A stretch of 64,000 nt of DNA from Sutcliffiella sp. FSL R7-0096. GTDB taxonomy: Bacteria; Bacillota; Bacilli; Bacillales; Bacillaceae_I. The stretch is from the NCBI RefSeq assembly GCF_038595065.1, contig NZ_CP152003.1, positions 1,158,001 through 1,222,000 of the forward strand. Direction: 5' to 3'. Shown in pieces: positions 9,143 through 21,543 of this stretch. Each line of letters starts with the position of its first letter. Position 1 is the first letter of the stretch. The notes under the pieces were generated by a model. It was not told where the DNA came from. It worked only from the letters and a program-made list of their open reading frames with translations, and ran no database searches. Position numbers and translations under genes: made by a program.

Positions 9143-9610
9143 ATGACAATTGAAGTTGGCAAAAAGGCACCCGATTTTTCTTTGCTTTCCAATACAGGGG
9201 AAACAGTGACACTTTCCAGTTTTCGTGGCAAGAATGTCGTTCTTTACTTTTACCCCAAGGATATGACGCCTGGATGTACGACACAGGCCTGCGATTTCCG
9301 GGATATGCATGAAGACTTTTCGAATCTCGATACGGTTATTCTTGGAGTAAGTCCTGATCCGCAATCCAGACATGAAAAGTTTATTGAAAAGCATGGATTG
9401 CCGTTCCTTCTCTTAGTGGATGAAAACCATGAAGTAGCCGAGCTATATGATGTATGGAAATTAAAGAAGAACTTCGGTAAAGAGTATATGGGAATAGAAC
9501 GTTCCACATTCCTTATTGATAAAGAAGGAGAAATGGTGAAGGAGTGGAGAAAAGTGAAGGTGAAAGGTCATGTGGAAGAGGCCTTAACCTTTGTAAAAGA
9601 AAATCTCTGA
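9143..9610 (+). CDS. bcp: Thioredoxin-dependent thiol peroxidase (peroxiredoxin Bcp)
   Basis: This 155-residue cytoplasmic peroxiredoxin of the BCP/PrxQ class reduces hydrogen peroxide and organic peroxides using thioredoxin. Seen: YPKDMTPGCTTQAC with the peroxidatic Cys45 and resolving Cys50, the five-residue spacing of atypical 2-Cys PrxQ enzymes, and GVSPDP further on. The start is ATG behind AAGGAGGAG. It is the orthologue of B. subtilis YgaF by position between gsaB and perR, although two other genes separate it from perR here. No Per box was seen upstream. Confidence 0.95.
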   Translation: MTIEVGKKAPDFSLLSNTGETVTLSSFRGKNVVLYFYPKDMTPGCTTQACDFRDMHEDFSNLDTVILGVSPDPQSRHEKFIEKHGLPFLLLVDENHEVAELYDVWKLKKNFGKEYMGIERSTFLIDKEGEMVKEWRKVKVKGHVEEALTFVKENL

Positions 9611-10031
9611 ATAGCCCTAGCCCATTTCATCAGAAAATAAGTCAAATGTCTAACTCCAAAAGAGGCTCCCTTGAGTACTTTATAGTGTAGGGCATACCTC
9701 CTCAAAAGTTGACGTGATTAGAGTGTAAGCATAAAAGCTTACACTCCTTTTTTGTTTGGTTAACTGGAGAATATAATCTGCGTCAACTCCTGTTGGTTTT
9801 CCATAAAAGTGATAGGAAATCTCCTTTTCTGGGAAAAGTAAGGGAAGGTGATCGTGGAACAAGGGCATTAGTGAGGTAAAGGATACATAGTATTAACATT
9901 ATTTTTAAAATTGGTTATTTTGCGCATATTACCAGAACCCTTCCATATGTAGAACTTTTTTATTATACTGATAAAGGATTTTTACCTATTATTTTTTGAA
10001 AATTTAATAGATTAAGAAAGGGGATTTCCTA
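9611..10031. other. Intergenic region before abgT-like gene
   Basis: Holds the bcp-side terminator at 9721-9753 and an AT-rich stretch that must carry the promoter of the AbgT-type transporter. Open frames here lack ribosome binding sites, and nothing else is recognisable. Confidence 0.6.
9721..9753 (+). terminator. Intrinsic terminator downstream of bcp
   Basis: GAGTGTAAGC and GCTTACACTC form a perfect 10-bp stem around ATAAAA, followed by CTTTTTT. It lies 110 bp after bcp. Confidence 0.85.
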
Positions 10032-11579
10032 ATGGAAGCAACTCAAAAGAAACGCGGCTTCGTTATGCGTGCTCTAGACAGTATCGAGCGTGTAGGAAAC
10101 AAGCTGCCACATCCGGTAACTCTATTCGCAATTTTCGCGTTATTGGTTATTGTCGCTTCTGGAATTTTTTCCAGCATGGGCGTTCAGGTAGACGATCCTT
10201 TAAACGAAGGGGAAGTACTGCAAGTTAAAAACCTATTCAGTTCAGAGGGGATTGCTTATATCTTCCAAAGTGCCGTCACCAACTTTACAAACTTCGCTCC
10301 GCTTGGAACGGTTCTTGTAACGATGATTGGTATCGGTATCGCTGAAAGATCCGGCCTTATCAGTGCAGCACTACGCGGAATGGTAACCTCCGTACCGAAG
10401 CAACTAATGACAGCAGCACTTGTATTTGGTGGTATCATGTCCTCCATGGCTGCTGACGCTGGTTACGTAGTATTGACACCTTTAGGTGCAGTACTTTTCG
10501 CAGGTCTCGGAAGACATCCGCTTGCAGGTCTTGCTGCAGCATTCGCCGGAGTATCTGCAGGGTTCAGTGCGAACTTATTGCTTACTTCATTAGATCCACT
10601 ACTTGGATCATTGACACAGGAAGCTGCTGCAACTGTTAACCCAGAATATGCTGCGGGTATGAACTACATGATGAACTACTACTTCATGTTCGCCTCTGTC
10701 TTCGTACTTACAATCGTTGGTACGTTCGTAACGGACAAGCTTGTCGAACCACGTCTTGGTGAGTACAAAGGTGCTTATAAAGGTGATGTGGATTATCTAA
10801 AGCCTGAAGAGAGAAAAGGTCTATGGGCAGCATTATTTGCATTTATCGCAACGATTGCCATATTGGCTCTGCTAGTCGTTCCTTCATGGGGACCACTGCG
10901 TGGAGATGGGACATTCTTGGAAGCGCCGTTCTTCCACACGCTTGTACCGGTCATTCTGATTATGTTCTTCATTCCGGGACTTGTTTATGGAATGGTCACA
11001 AAATCAATCAAAAATGACAAAGATGTGGCAAACCAGATGTCCGACACAATGGCGACAATGGGAGCTTACATTGTCCTTGCATTTGTTGCAGGTCAATTTG
11101 TCGCATATTTCAATGAAACGAAACTGGGACTTGTTCTTGCTGTAAATGGTGCAGAACTGATCCAAGGGATCGGCTTCGACAGCTCCAACCGTTTCATGAG
11201 TATATTATTAATCCTTACATTTATTGTAGTAGCTGGGTTTATCAACCTGTTCATCGGAAGTGCGTCTGCTAAATGGGCAATCATGGCGCCGGTATTCGTC
11301 CCAATGATGATGGGTCTTGGTTATTCACCAGAGCTTACTCAATTGGCTTACCGTCTTGCAGATTCCACAACAAATGTAATTTCACCATTGATGCCGTACT
11401 TCGCAATTGTTATCGCTTTTGCACAAAAGTATGATAAAAAAGTGGGTATCGGTACGTTGATCTCCACGATGATTCCATACTCTGTGTTCTTCTCCATCGT
11501 ATGGGTGATCATGCTGATTGTTTGGATCCTTACTGGACTTCCGCTTGGGCCGAACGCACCGATTGATTATGTTGGATAA
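10032..11579 (+). CDS. AbgT family transporter
   Basis: A 515-residue polytopic membrane protein with about 11-12 hydrophobic segments. The N-terminus (RVGNKLPHPVTLF) and the C-terminal ADSTTNVISPLMPYF region are family hallmarks. Characterised members move p-aminobenzoyl-glutamate inward (E. coli AbgT) or export sulfonamides (MtrF, YdaH). No abgA/abgB hydrolase genes are next to it, so a drug or folate-breakdown-product role cannot be separated here. It is monocistronic, with an AAGGGG ribosome binding site and a terminator at 11591-11628. Confidence 0.92.
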   Translation: MEATQKKRGFVMRALDSIERVGNKLPHPVTLFAIFALLVIVASGIFSSMGVQVDDPLNEGEVLQVKNLFSSEGIAYIFQSAVTNFTNFAPLGTVLVTMIGIGIAERSGLISAALRGMVTSVPKQLMTAALVFGGIMSSMAADAGYVVLTPLGAVLFAGLGRHPLAGLAAAFAGVSAGFSANLLLTSLDPLLGSLTQEAAATVNPEYAAGMNYMMNYYFMFASVFVLTIVGTFVTDKLVEPRLGEYKGAYKGDVDYLKPEERKGLWAALFAFIATIAILALLVVPSWGPLRGDGTFLEAPFFHTLVPVILIMFFIPGLVYGMVTKSIKNDKDVANQMSDTMATMGAYIVLAFVAGQFVAYFNETKLGLVLAVNGAELIQGIGFDSSNRFMSILLILTFIVVAGFINLFIGSASAKWAIMAPVFVPMMMGLGYSPELTQLAYRLADSTTNVISPLMPYFAIVIAFAQKYDKKVGIGTLISTMIPYSVFFSIVWVIMLIVWILTGLPLGPNAPIDYVG

Positions 11580-11590
11580 ATAAATGAAGG

Positions 11591-11628
11591 CACCTGCTTG
11601 TCCTTGATGGACTTGCAGGTGTTTTTTT
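11591..11628 (+). terminator. Intrinsic terminator of AbgT-family gene
   Basis: CACCTGC-TTGTCC pairs with GGAC-TTGCAGGTG around a short TTGAT loop, followed by seven T residues, 11 bp after the stop codon. Confidence 0.88.
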
Positions 11629-11675
11629 GCTATAAGGAAAGTAGAGTATAAATTTGAGTGAGGGGAATGGGGAAG

Positions 11676-12230
11676 ATGAAGATATATACGAAAACAGGAG
11701 ACAAAGGGCAGACCTCTTTAGTGTACGGACAAAGAGTGGATAAAAATCATGTTCGTGTAGAAGCATATGGTACATGTGATGAGGCGAATTCAATGATTGG
11801 ACTCGCGGTAGCCTACTTGCACGAGGAGAGCTTCGCTCGTAAAGAAGAGCTTTTGCGATCATTCTCCAACATTCAGACGATTCTGTTTCACGTCGGAGCG
11901 GAACTTGCCACACCTGCAGGGAAAGAAGTGAAATGGAAGCTGACGGAAAAGCATGTGAAAAGTTTGGAAGACGAAATGGATGAACTCGACGCTACATTAT
12001 CTCCTTTGAAGAATTTTATATTACCGGGCGGGTCCAAAGGGGGAGCAGCGTTACATAGTGCACGAACCATTGTCAGAAGAGCGGAAAGATCTGCTGTTGG
12101 CTTGAACGATGAGCTTTCCCCAAATGTACTTGCATACTTGAATCGGCTTTCTGACTATCTGTTTGTCGTAGCGCGCTATGTGAACAGTCAATTAAAAATG
12201 GAAGAACCAGTTTTAAAGCCAGAGGTTTAA
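11676..12230 (+). CDS. yvqK: Cob(I)yrinic acid a,c-diamide / cobalamin adenosyltransferase (PduO type)
   Basis: This 184-residue cytoplasmic enzyme transfers the adenosyl group of ATP to cob(I)alamin, giving coenzyme B12. Seen: MKIYTKTGDKGQTSL at the N-terminus (ATP-binding loop), VEAYGTCDEANS near residue 30, and the conserved RRAERS helix near 135. The ATG at 11676 is chosen over upstream GTG and ATG codons because the family begins MK-Y-TKTGD; a GGGG-rich stretch precedes it. No cobalamin pathway genes are nearby, consistent with salvage of imported B12. Confidence 0.9.
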   Translation: MKIYTKTGDKGQTSLVYGQRVDKNHVRVEAYGTCDEANSMIGLAVAYLHEESFARKEELLRSFSNIQTILFHVGAELATPAGKEVKWKLTEKHVKSLEDEMDELDATLSPLKNFILPGGSKGGAALHSARTIVRRAERSAVGLNDELSPNVLAYLNRLSDYLFVVARYVNSQLKMEEPVLKPEV

Positions 12231-12260
12231 AAAATTGATTTCAACATATAAGTAATAACA

Positions 12261-12290
12261 TTGACAAAAATATCAATATCACGGTACACT
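12261..12290 (+). promoter_or_regulatory. perR promoter (sigma-A type)
   Basis: TTGACA at 12261-12266 and TACACT at 12285-12290 are separated by 18 bp. The Per box begins 3 bp after the -10 element, so it covers the transcription start. Confidence 0.7.
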
Positions 12291-12292
12291 AA

Positions 12293-12307
12293 TTATAAAT
12301 ATTATAA
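12293..12307. promoter_or_regulatory. Per box (PerR operator)
   Basis: TTATAAATATTATAA matches the PerR consensus TTATAATNATTATAA at all but one position. Its place at the start of perR transcription indicates autorepression, as known in B. subtilis. Confidence 0.82.
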
Positions 12308-12342
12308 AGTAATAATCTTTATGAAAAGTGAGGTGCATGACT

Positions 12343-12777
12343 GTGGCAAACGAACAATTAAAAGAAGCGCTCGAAACGCTAAAACAAACTGGAGTTCGCA
12401 TAACTCCACAGCGTCATGCGATTTTAGAGTATCTAATTCAATCAATGTCCCATCCGACAGCTGACGATATATACAAAGCACTTGAAGGAAAGTTTCCAAA
12501 CATGAGTGTGGCGACAGTTTACAACAACCTGAGAGTTTTTCGAGAAGTTGGTCTTGTAAAAGAATTGACCTATGGAGACAACTCCAGTCGCTTTGATTAC
12601 GTGACAACCGACCATTATCATCTTATCTGCGACGAATGCGGCAAAATTGTCGACTTCCATTATCCGGGTCTTGATGAAGTGGAAGCATTGGCTGCCCATG
12701 TTACTGGATTCAAAATTGCTCGCCATCGCATGGAAATTTACGGAGTTTGTCCTGAGTGTGACAAAGGCGCCCATTGA
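12343..12777 (+). CDS. perR: Peroxide-sensing Fur-family repressor PerR
   Basis: A 144-residue homodimeric repressor that senses hydrogen peroxide through iron-catalysed histidine oxidation. All key residues are present with B. subtilis numbering: regulatory metal ligands His37, Asp85, His91, His93 and Asp104, and structural zinc cysteines 96, 99, 136 and 139. The winged helix lies in residues 1-80 ([14 protein letters not shown]). The GTG at 12343 is preferred because GAGGTG lies 7 bases upstream and the product then lines up with B. subtilis PerR from residue 1; the ATG at 12337 is the alternative. It is autoregulated through the Per box. Likely targets elsewhere include catalase and haem genes. 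Confidence 0.96.
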   Translation: MANEQLKEALETLKQTGVRITPQRHAILEYLIQSMSHPTADDIYKALEGKFPNMSVATVYNNLRVFREVGLVKELTYGDNSSRFDYVTTDHYHLICDECGKIVDFHYPGLDEVEALAAHVTGFKIARHRMEIYGVCPECDKGAH

Positions 12778-12869
12778 TAAAAGGGTACAGTTGATGGAAC
12801 ATCGGGCATTTCAACTATAATAAAAGCTCTGTTAAAGCATACTGTTGATTTTTGCAGCAACCTAACCTA

Positions 12870-12998
12870 GCTGTTAATTGGAGCTATCGGCGAAGTCTCC
12901 TTAGGGAGATAGCGTTTCAGGGGAGACCCCGAGGCGCAAGCCGAGCAGGCTCCCCAAACGTCCCTAGGAAAGCGAAGCCTAGTGCGGAAATCAACAGC
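12870..12998. repeat. Interspersed 129-bp repeat, copy 2
   Basis: Starts GCTGTTAATT and ends AATCAACAGC, exactly 129 bp like copy 1, with the inner palindrome GGGGAGACCCCG. It lies between perR and ygzB, which converge. Confidence 0.7.
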
Positions 12999-13020
12999 GG
13001 TGTTTAACAAAGCCATAAAA

Positions 13021-13058
13021 AAAGCTGATAGGATCAAATCCTATCAGCTTTCTTTTTT
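13021..13058. terminator. Bidirectional terminator between perR and ygzB
   Basis: AAAGCTGATAGGAT and ATCCTATCAGCTTT form a perfect 14-bp stem with a CAA loop, with a T-run on the plus strand and an A-run on the other side. The ygzB stop codon lies inside the stem, so the last codons of ygzB form one arm. Confidence 0.85.
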
Positions 13059-13396
13059 GAATTATAGTCTTCGTTGAACTCTTTTCCTTCAAGAGAAGGG
13101 TCCATTGTCAACGGTTCATTACAATACATGCACATGTCCACACGCCCAAGTACTTTGGTATGCTTCCCGCAATTGGGGCAAACTACCTGTATGGCTTTTG
13201 TCGAAAGCATCCCGATCCAAAAATAAACGACCGTGGAGCCGACAATGCACAAAAGACCCAACAGCATAAACAGCGTCATGACGAGCATATTCCCTTGAAA
13301 GAAAATACCTATATACATAACAAAGAAACCGATGAAGACGAGACTGAGTGCAAAAGTTCTAATTTTATTTATTTTACTGGAATATTTACGAGCCAT
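13034..13396 (-). CDS. ygzB: YgzB family membrane protein with zinc ribbon (DUF2614)
   Basis: A 120-residue protein with two hydrophobic segments (about 15-35 and 40-62), then a zinc-ribbon-like part with CPNCGKHTK and CMYCNEPL. It lines up closely with B. subtilis YgzB and has the same place beside perR, convergent with it. The ATG at 13396 is preferred to the GTG at 13402 because AGGAGG lies 8 bases before the ATG. Function is unknown; four cysteines suggest metal binding on the cytoplasmic side. Confidence 0.92.
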   Translation of the reverse strand: MARKYSSKINKIRTFALSLVFIGFFVMYIGIFFQGNMLVMTLFMLLGLLCIVGSTVVYFWIGMLSTKAIQVVCPNCGKHTKVLGRVDMCMYCNEPLTMDPSLEGKEFNEDYNSKKKADRI

Positions 13397-13573
13397 AGCC
13401 ACTACCTCCTAAAACATTATAATAGCATAAAATGATTGCAAATGGAGTGCGTTCGGCATACATATTGATTTTCGGAAGTTGACGGAATGTTCTGGATTAC
13501 AATTAATAAAAAGGTTTTTAATAGAAAGTGTCGAATAATAGGGGAAACCCTTTTAAATATGGAGGTCTCTAAG

Positions 13574-14449
13574 ATGGAAGATTTACTTCGTCCTATCTAT
13601 CAAGAACGCGCAAGTCAATCCAACACGCAAGGAATCTTAATGATAGAAAAGAAAAATCCTGTTAGCCCTAATACAGATAAATTTGATGTAATCCTCTTTA
13701 TGGTTGTAAAAGAACTTGAGGAATCCTTATATGTGAAACACTACGAGCTACTTCAAAAGAAAGCGGCCCTCTACATCGCAAGTGAACAACAGCTTGAACA
13801 GTGGATTACCCTTGGAACAAATCGAAGGGTGATTGACTGGATCATCAACGGGAAAGTCCTGTTTGATCGAAATGAGTTCATTTACTCTCTTAGAAGTAAG
13901 TTGCTCGATTTTCCCTTGGAAGACCGAAAACTGAAAATAGGACTTGAATTCGCTAAATTGATAAGAAGATATCTGGAAGGGAAAGACTTTTTTGACTCCA
14001 AGCATTATATCGATGCTTACAATCACATCGTACACTCACTTCATCACTTGGCAAGGCTTGCGGTCATCGACCATGGATTTCATCCTGAAATTACGGTGTG
14101 GAATCAAGTAAAGAAAATAGAACCGGAAATCTACAAGTTATATGAAGAATTGATTCAAGGGGATGAGCCGATCGATAAAAGGTTGGAGCTCTTGTTCCTT
14201 GCCAATGAGTTTATGATTTACTCCAGAACTCGAACAGGTGCCAAACATCTAATGGAAGTATTGGAAGAAAAAGAAGAGGCGTGGTCGTACAATGAAATGC
14301 TCCACCATCCAAAATTACGTATGTATTCTGTAGATCTAAGTGTCCTGGTGGAGTATTTGGTGGAAAAAGGATTCTTACAGGTGGAGAAAAAAGAAACAAA
14401 AGGCAATGGGGTATACCACCGTCAATATCAAGTTGTTCCTGAAAGGTAA
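13574..14449 (+). CDS. ygxA: Nucleotidyltransferase-like protein YgxA
   Basis: A 291-residue cytoplasmic protein matching B. subtilis YgxA, which lies immediately before rrnD as here. The N-terminal half has a degenerate nucleotidyltransferase-like region and is followed by a helical part; no signal peptide or membrane segment is present. The ATG at 13574 is chosen because GGAGGT sits 7 bases upstream; the longer frame from 13487 has no ribosome binding site. Biochemical role unknown. Confidence 0.9.
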   Translation: MEDLLRPIYQERASQSNTQGILMIEKKNPVSPNTDKFDVILFMVVKELEESLYVKHYELLQKKAALYIASEQQLEQWITLGTNRRVIDWIINGKVLFDRNEFIYSLRSKLLDFPLEDRKLKIGLEFAKLIRRYLEGKDFFDSKHYIDAYNHIVHSLHHLARLAVIDHGFHPEITVWNQVKKIEPEIYKLYEELIQGDEPIDKRLELLFLANEFMIYSRTRTGAKHLMEVLEEKEEAWSYNEMLHHPKLRMYSVDLSVLVEYLVEKGFLQVEKKETKGNGVYHRQYQVVPER

Positions 14450-14557
14450 ATGGTAGAGGATGCAATTACTGAGGCTCCTGCAGAGAGGTATTCTCTAAGG
14501 GAGCTTTGACCTTTTGGTACATACGAAAAATTATTTTAAAAAAGTTTAAAAGAGATA

Positions 14558-14587
14558 TTGACGGTCGATGATATTACATGGTATATT
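14558..14587 (+). promoter_or_regulatory. rRNA operon promoter P1
   Basis: TTGACG (14558-14563) and TATATT (14582-14587) with an 18-bp spacer, about 240 bp before 16S. An AT-rich block precedes it, as in UP-element-bearing rrn promoters. Confidence 0.65.
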
Positions 14588-14653
14588 ATTATTCGTCGCC
14601 GCAAGAGAAAAGCTTGCAAGCGACAATGAGAAAAAAGAAATTAAAAAAACATG

Positions 14654-14683
14654 TTGACTTAAACTAGCGAAACATGTTATATT
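14654..14683 (+). promoter_or_regulatory. rRNA operon promoter P2
   Basis: TTGACT (14654-14659) and TATATT (14678-14683), spacer 18 bp, about 96 bp after P1. Tandem P1/P2 is the usual Bacillus rrn arrangement. Confidence 0.7.
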
Positions 14684-14727
14684 AATAAAGTCGCTTCTGA
14701 GCGGCGGGTTGATTGAAATGATCTTTG

Positions 14728-14745
14728 AAAACTAAACAAAACAAC
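14728..14745 (+). other. 5' arm of 16S rRNA processing stem
   Basis: An 18-base stretch beginning AAAACTAAAC is perfectly complementary to 16399-16416 just after 16S. The long helix closes the pre-16S RNA for RNase III cutting. Confidence 0.75.
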
Positions 14746-14828
14746 AGCGTCATAACGTTAATCCTACGAGATTAACAAAATGATTTAAGTAACACAAGCT
14801 AGCAAATTTTGAGCAAAAGCTCAGACTC

Positions 14829-16387
<1,559 letters not shown>

Positions 16388-16398
16388 AATGTACGCTT

Positions 16399-16416
16399 GT
16401 TGTTTTGTTTAGTTTT
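16399..16416 (+). other. 3' arm of 16S rRNA processing stem
   Basis: Perfect reverse complement of 14728-14745; forms the RNase III helix around pre-16S. No tRNA gene lies in the 16S-23S spacer (about 200 bp). Confidence 0.75.
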
Positions 16417-16583
16417 GAGAGAGCATTCTCTCTAAATAGGCAATTCTTACGAATTGTCATAGTTGTTCCTTGAAAACTAGATAATGTAACTAATATCAAG
16501 ATATTCACAAAATATCGTTCATCTTAGTAATTTTCTTTATAGATATCATCGCTGATATCGACACATGACCAATTTTGGTCGAC

Positions 16584-19512
<2,929 letters not shown>

Positions 19513-19635
19513 CCAACAAATGAAATAAGTGAACGATATGAATATCTTGATACGAACACATTATCTAGTTTTGAAGGAATAAAAAAGATGAAAAAACATC
19601 TTGATTTTCTTCAAAGATATATTATAATAATATTT

Positions 19636-19752
19636 GTCTGGTAATGATGGCGAAGAGGTCACACCCGTTCCCATACCGAACACGGAAGTTAAGCTCTTCA
19701 GCGCCGATGGTAGTTGGGGGATCTCCCCCTGTGAGAGTAGGACGTTGCCAGG
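19636..19752 (+). rRNA. rrf: 5S ribosomal RNA
   Basis: About 117 nt, with the conserved core CACACCCGTTCCCATACCGA and ACACGGAAGTTAAGCTC; GTCTGG and CCAGGC pair as the terminal helix. Confidence 0.96.
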
Positions 19753-19762
19753 CTGGTATTAA

Positions 19763-19837
19763 TCCACCATAGCTCAGCGGTAGAGCATTCGGCTGTTAAC
19801 CGAAGGGTCGTAGGTTCGAATCCTACTGGTGGAGCCA
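19763..19837 (+). tRNA. tRNA-Asn (GTT)
   Basis: 75 nt including encoded CCA. Acceptor TCCACCA/TGGTGGA, anticodon GTT. First of 17 tRNAs after 5S, in the same order as B. subtilis trnD. Confidence 0.96.
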
Positions 19838-19844
19838 ATTATAT

Positions 19845-19936
19845 GGAGAGCTGTCCGAGTGGCCGAAGGAGCACGATTGGAAATCGTGTAGACGGTCAAC
19901 GCCGTCTCAAGGGTTCAAATCCCTTGCTCTCCGCCA
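19845..19936 (+). tRNA. tRNA-Ser (GGA)
   Basis: 92 nt with encoded CCA and the long variable arm of serine tRNAs; anticodon GGA. Confidence 0.96.
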
Positions 19937-19944
19937 TTATCTTT

Positions 19945-20019
19945 GGCCCGTTGGTCAAGCGGTTAAGACACCGCCCTTTCACGGCGGTAACACGGGTTCG
20001 AATCCCGTACGGGTCACCA
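19945..20019 (+). tRNA. tRNA-Glu (TTC)
   Basis: 75 nt; acceptor GGCCCGT/ACGGGTC, anticodon TTC, encoded CCA. Glutamyl-tRNA is also the starting point of the haem pathway served by gsaB. Confidence 0.96.
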
Positions 20020-20058
20020 TAGTTTTTTCACGACAGTGAAAATAACTTTCCTTACATA

Positions 20059-20134
20059 GGAGGATTAGCTCAGCTGGGAGAGCACCTGCCTTACAAGCAG
20101 GGGGTCGGCGGTTCGATCCCGTCATCCTCCACCA
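20059..20134 (+). tRNA. tRNA-Val (TAC)
   Basis: 76 nt; acceptor GGAGGAT/ATCCTCC, anticodon TAC, encoded CCA. Confidence 0.96.
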
Positions 20135-20167
20135 TCTTAATTCATAACATACCTTAATTAATACTAT

Positions 20168-20244
<77 letters not shown>

Positions 20245-20247
20245 AAT

Positions 20248-20323
20248 GGTCCCGTGGTGTAGCGGTTAACATGCCTGCCTGTCACGCAGGAGATCGCCGG
20301 TTCGATCCCGGTCGGGACCGCCA
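20248..20323 (+). tRNA. tRNA-Asp (GTC)
   Basis: 76 nt; acceptor GGTCCCG/CGGGACC, anticodon GTC, encoded CCA; only 3 bp after tRNA-fMet. Confidence 0.96.
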
Positions 20324-20343
20324 TTTCTTTGAAAATTAAATTA

Positions 20344-20419
20344 GGCTCGGTAGCTCAGTTGGTAGAGCAATGGACTGAAAATCCATGTGTCGGCGGTTCG
20401 ATTCCGTCCCGAGCCACCA
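20344..20419 (+). tRNA. tRNA-Phe (GAA)
   Basis: 76 nt; acceptor GGCTCGG/CCGAGCC, anticodon GAA, encoded CCA. Confidence 0.96.
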
Positions 20420-20456
20420 TGATTTTTTCACAAAAGTGAAAGGATCACCATATAAT

Positions 20457-20532
<76 letters not shown>

Positions 20533-20539
20533 GGAATAT

Positions 20540-20623
20540 GGAGGGGTAGCGAAGTGGCTAAACGCGGCGGACTGTAAATCCGCTCCTTCGGGTTCGGCAG
20601 TTCGAATCTGCCCCCCTCCACCA
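20540..20623 (+). tRNA. tRNA-Tyr (GTA)
   Basis: 84 nt with a long variable arm; anticodon GTA, encoded CCA. GTA anticodons are queuosine targets, and queG lies just downstream. Confidence 0.96.
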
Positions 20624-20656
20624 TTTCTTTTGAAAAGTAGTAACAAATTGTTTTAT

Positions 20657-20730
20657 AGGGGCATAGTTTAACGGTAGAACAGAGGTCTCCAAAACCTCCG
20701 GTGTGGGTTCGATTCCTACTGCCCCTGCCA
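20657..20730 (+). tRNA. tRNA-Trp (CCA)
   Basis: 74 nt; acceptor AGGGGCA/TGCCCCT, anticodon CCA, encoded 3' CCA. Confidence 0.96.
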
Positions 20731-20742
20731 ATTAAAAATTAT

Positions 20743-20819
20743 GGCGATTGTGGCGAAGTGGTTAACGCACCTGATTGTGGTTCAGGCATTCGTGGGTTCG
20801 ATTCCCATCAGTCGCCCCA
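20743..20819 (+). tRNA. tRNA-His (GTG)
   Basis: 77 nt counting the extra 5' G(-1) that pairs with C73, the histidine identity element; anticodon GTG, encoded CCA. Confidence 0.95.
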
Positions 20820-20870
20820 TATTTTATTCATGATCGACTTTAAATAAGTCGTTTTTATTTCCGGTTTTAT

Positions 20871-20945
20871 TGGGCTATAGCCAAGCGGTAAGGCATCGCA
20901 CTTTGACTGCGACATGCGTTGGTTCGAATCCAGCTAGCCCAGCCA
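20871..20945 (+). tRNA. tRNA-Gln (TTG)
   Basis: 75 nt; acceptor TGGGCTA/TAGCCCA, anticodon TTG, encoded CCA. Confidence 0.96.
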
Positions 20946-20950
20946 TTTTT

Positions 20951-21025
20951 GCGGAAGTAGTTCAGTGGTAGAACACCACCTTGCCAAGGTGGGGGTCGCG
21001 GGTTCGAATCCCGTCTTCCGCTCCA
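20951..21025 (+). tRNA. tRNA-Gly (GCC)
   Basis: 75 nt; acceptor GCGGAAG/CTTCCGC, anticodon GCC, encoded CCA. Confidence 0.96.
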
Positions 21026-21034
21026 TACAATTTA

Positions 21035-21108
21035 GGTGGCATAGCCAAGTGGTAAGGCCAAGGTCTGCAAAACCTTTATCACCGGTTCAAATCCGGTTGC
21101 CACCTCCA
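21035..21108 (+). tRNA. tRNA-Cys (GCA)
   Basis: 74 nt; acceptor GGTGGCA/TGCCACC, anticodon GCA, encoded CCA. Confidence 0.96.
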
Positions 21109-21144
21109 ATTTTATTAAAATAATTATTCATATATACGAGACAA

Positions 21145-21233
21145 GCCGGGGTGGCGGAACTGGCAGACGCACAGGACTTAAAATCCTGCGGTAGGTGACT
21201 ACCGTACCGGTTCGATTCCGGTCCTCGGCACCA
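21145..21233 (+). tRNA. tRNA-Leu (TAA)
   Basis: 89 nt with a long variable arm; anticodon TAA, encoded CCA. Confidence 0.96.
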
Positions 21234-21257
21234 TTTGAATAATTATTGATTGAGTAT

Positions 21258-21341
21258 GCCGGTGTGGCGGAATTGGCAGACGCGCACGACTCAAAATCGT
21301 GTTCCTCTGGAGTGCCGGTTCGACCCCGGCCACCGGTACCA
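21258..21341 (+). tRNA. tRNA-Leu (CAA)
   Basis: 84 nt with a variable arm; anticodon loop CTCAAAA gives CAA, encoded CCA. In B. subtilis trnD this second leucine tRNA is the last gene. Confidence 0.95.
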
Positions 21342-21344
21342 ATC

Positions 21345-21418
21345 GCGGGTGTAGTTTAATGGTAAAACCTCAGCCTTCCAAGCTGATGTCGTGGGTTCGA
21401 TTCCCATCACCCGCTCCA
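21345..21418 (+). tRNA. tRNA-Gly (TCC)
   Basis: 74 nt; acceptor GCGGGTG/CACCCGC, anticodon TCC, encoded CCA. It is 3 bp after tRNA-Leu and is a seventeenth gene not in the 16-gene B. subtilis trnD cluster as I recall it. Confidence 0.95.
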
Positions 21419-21431
21419 TACATAACTTTTC

Positions 21432-21464
21432 AAGACTTCAACCATTTGGTTGAAGTCTTTTTTT
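21432..21464 (+). terminator. Terminator of the rRNA-tRNA operon
   Basis: AGACTTCAACC and GGTTGAAGTCT form a perfect 11-bp stem with an ATTT loop, followed by seven T residues, 14 bp after the last tRNA. Confidence 0.93.
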
Positions 21465-21492
21465 GACTGTTCGGCTCCTTCCTGATTACATA

Positions 21493-21537
21493 CAAAAAGC
21501 CACAAAGCACATCAATTCATTGCTTTGTGGCTTTTTG
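21493..21537 (-). terminator. Terminator of queG
   Basis: AAAAAGCCACAAAGCA pairs with TGCTTTGTGGCTTTTT around an 11-base loop. On the minus strand it directly follows the queG stop and ends in T residues. Confidence 0.88.
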
Positions 21538-21543
21538 TTAATT

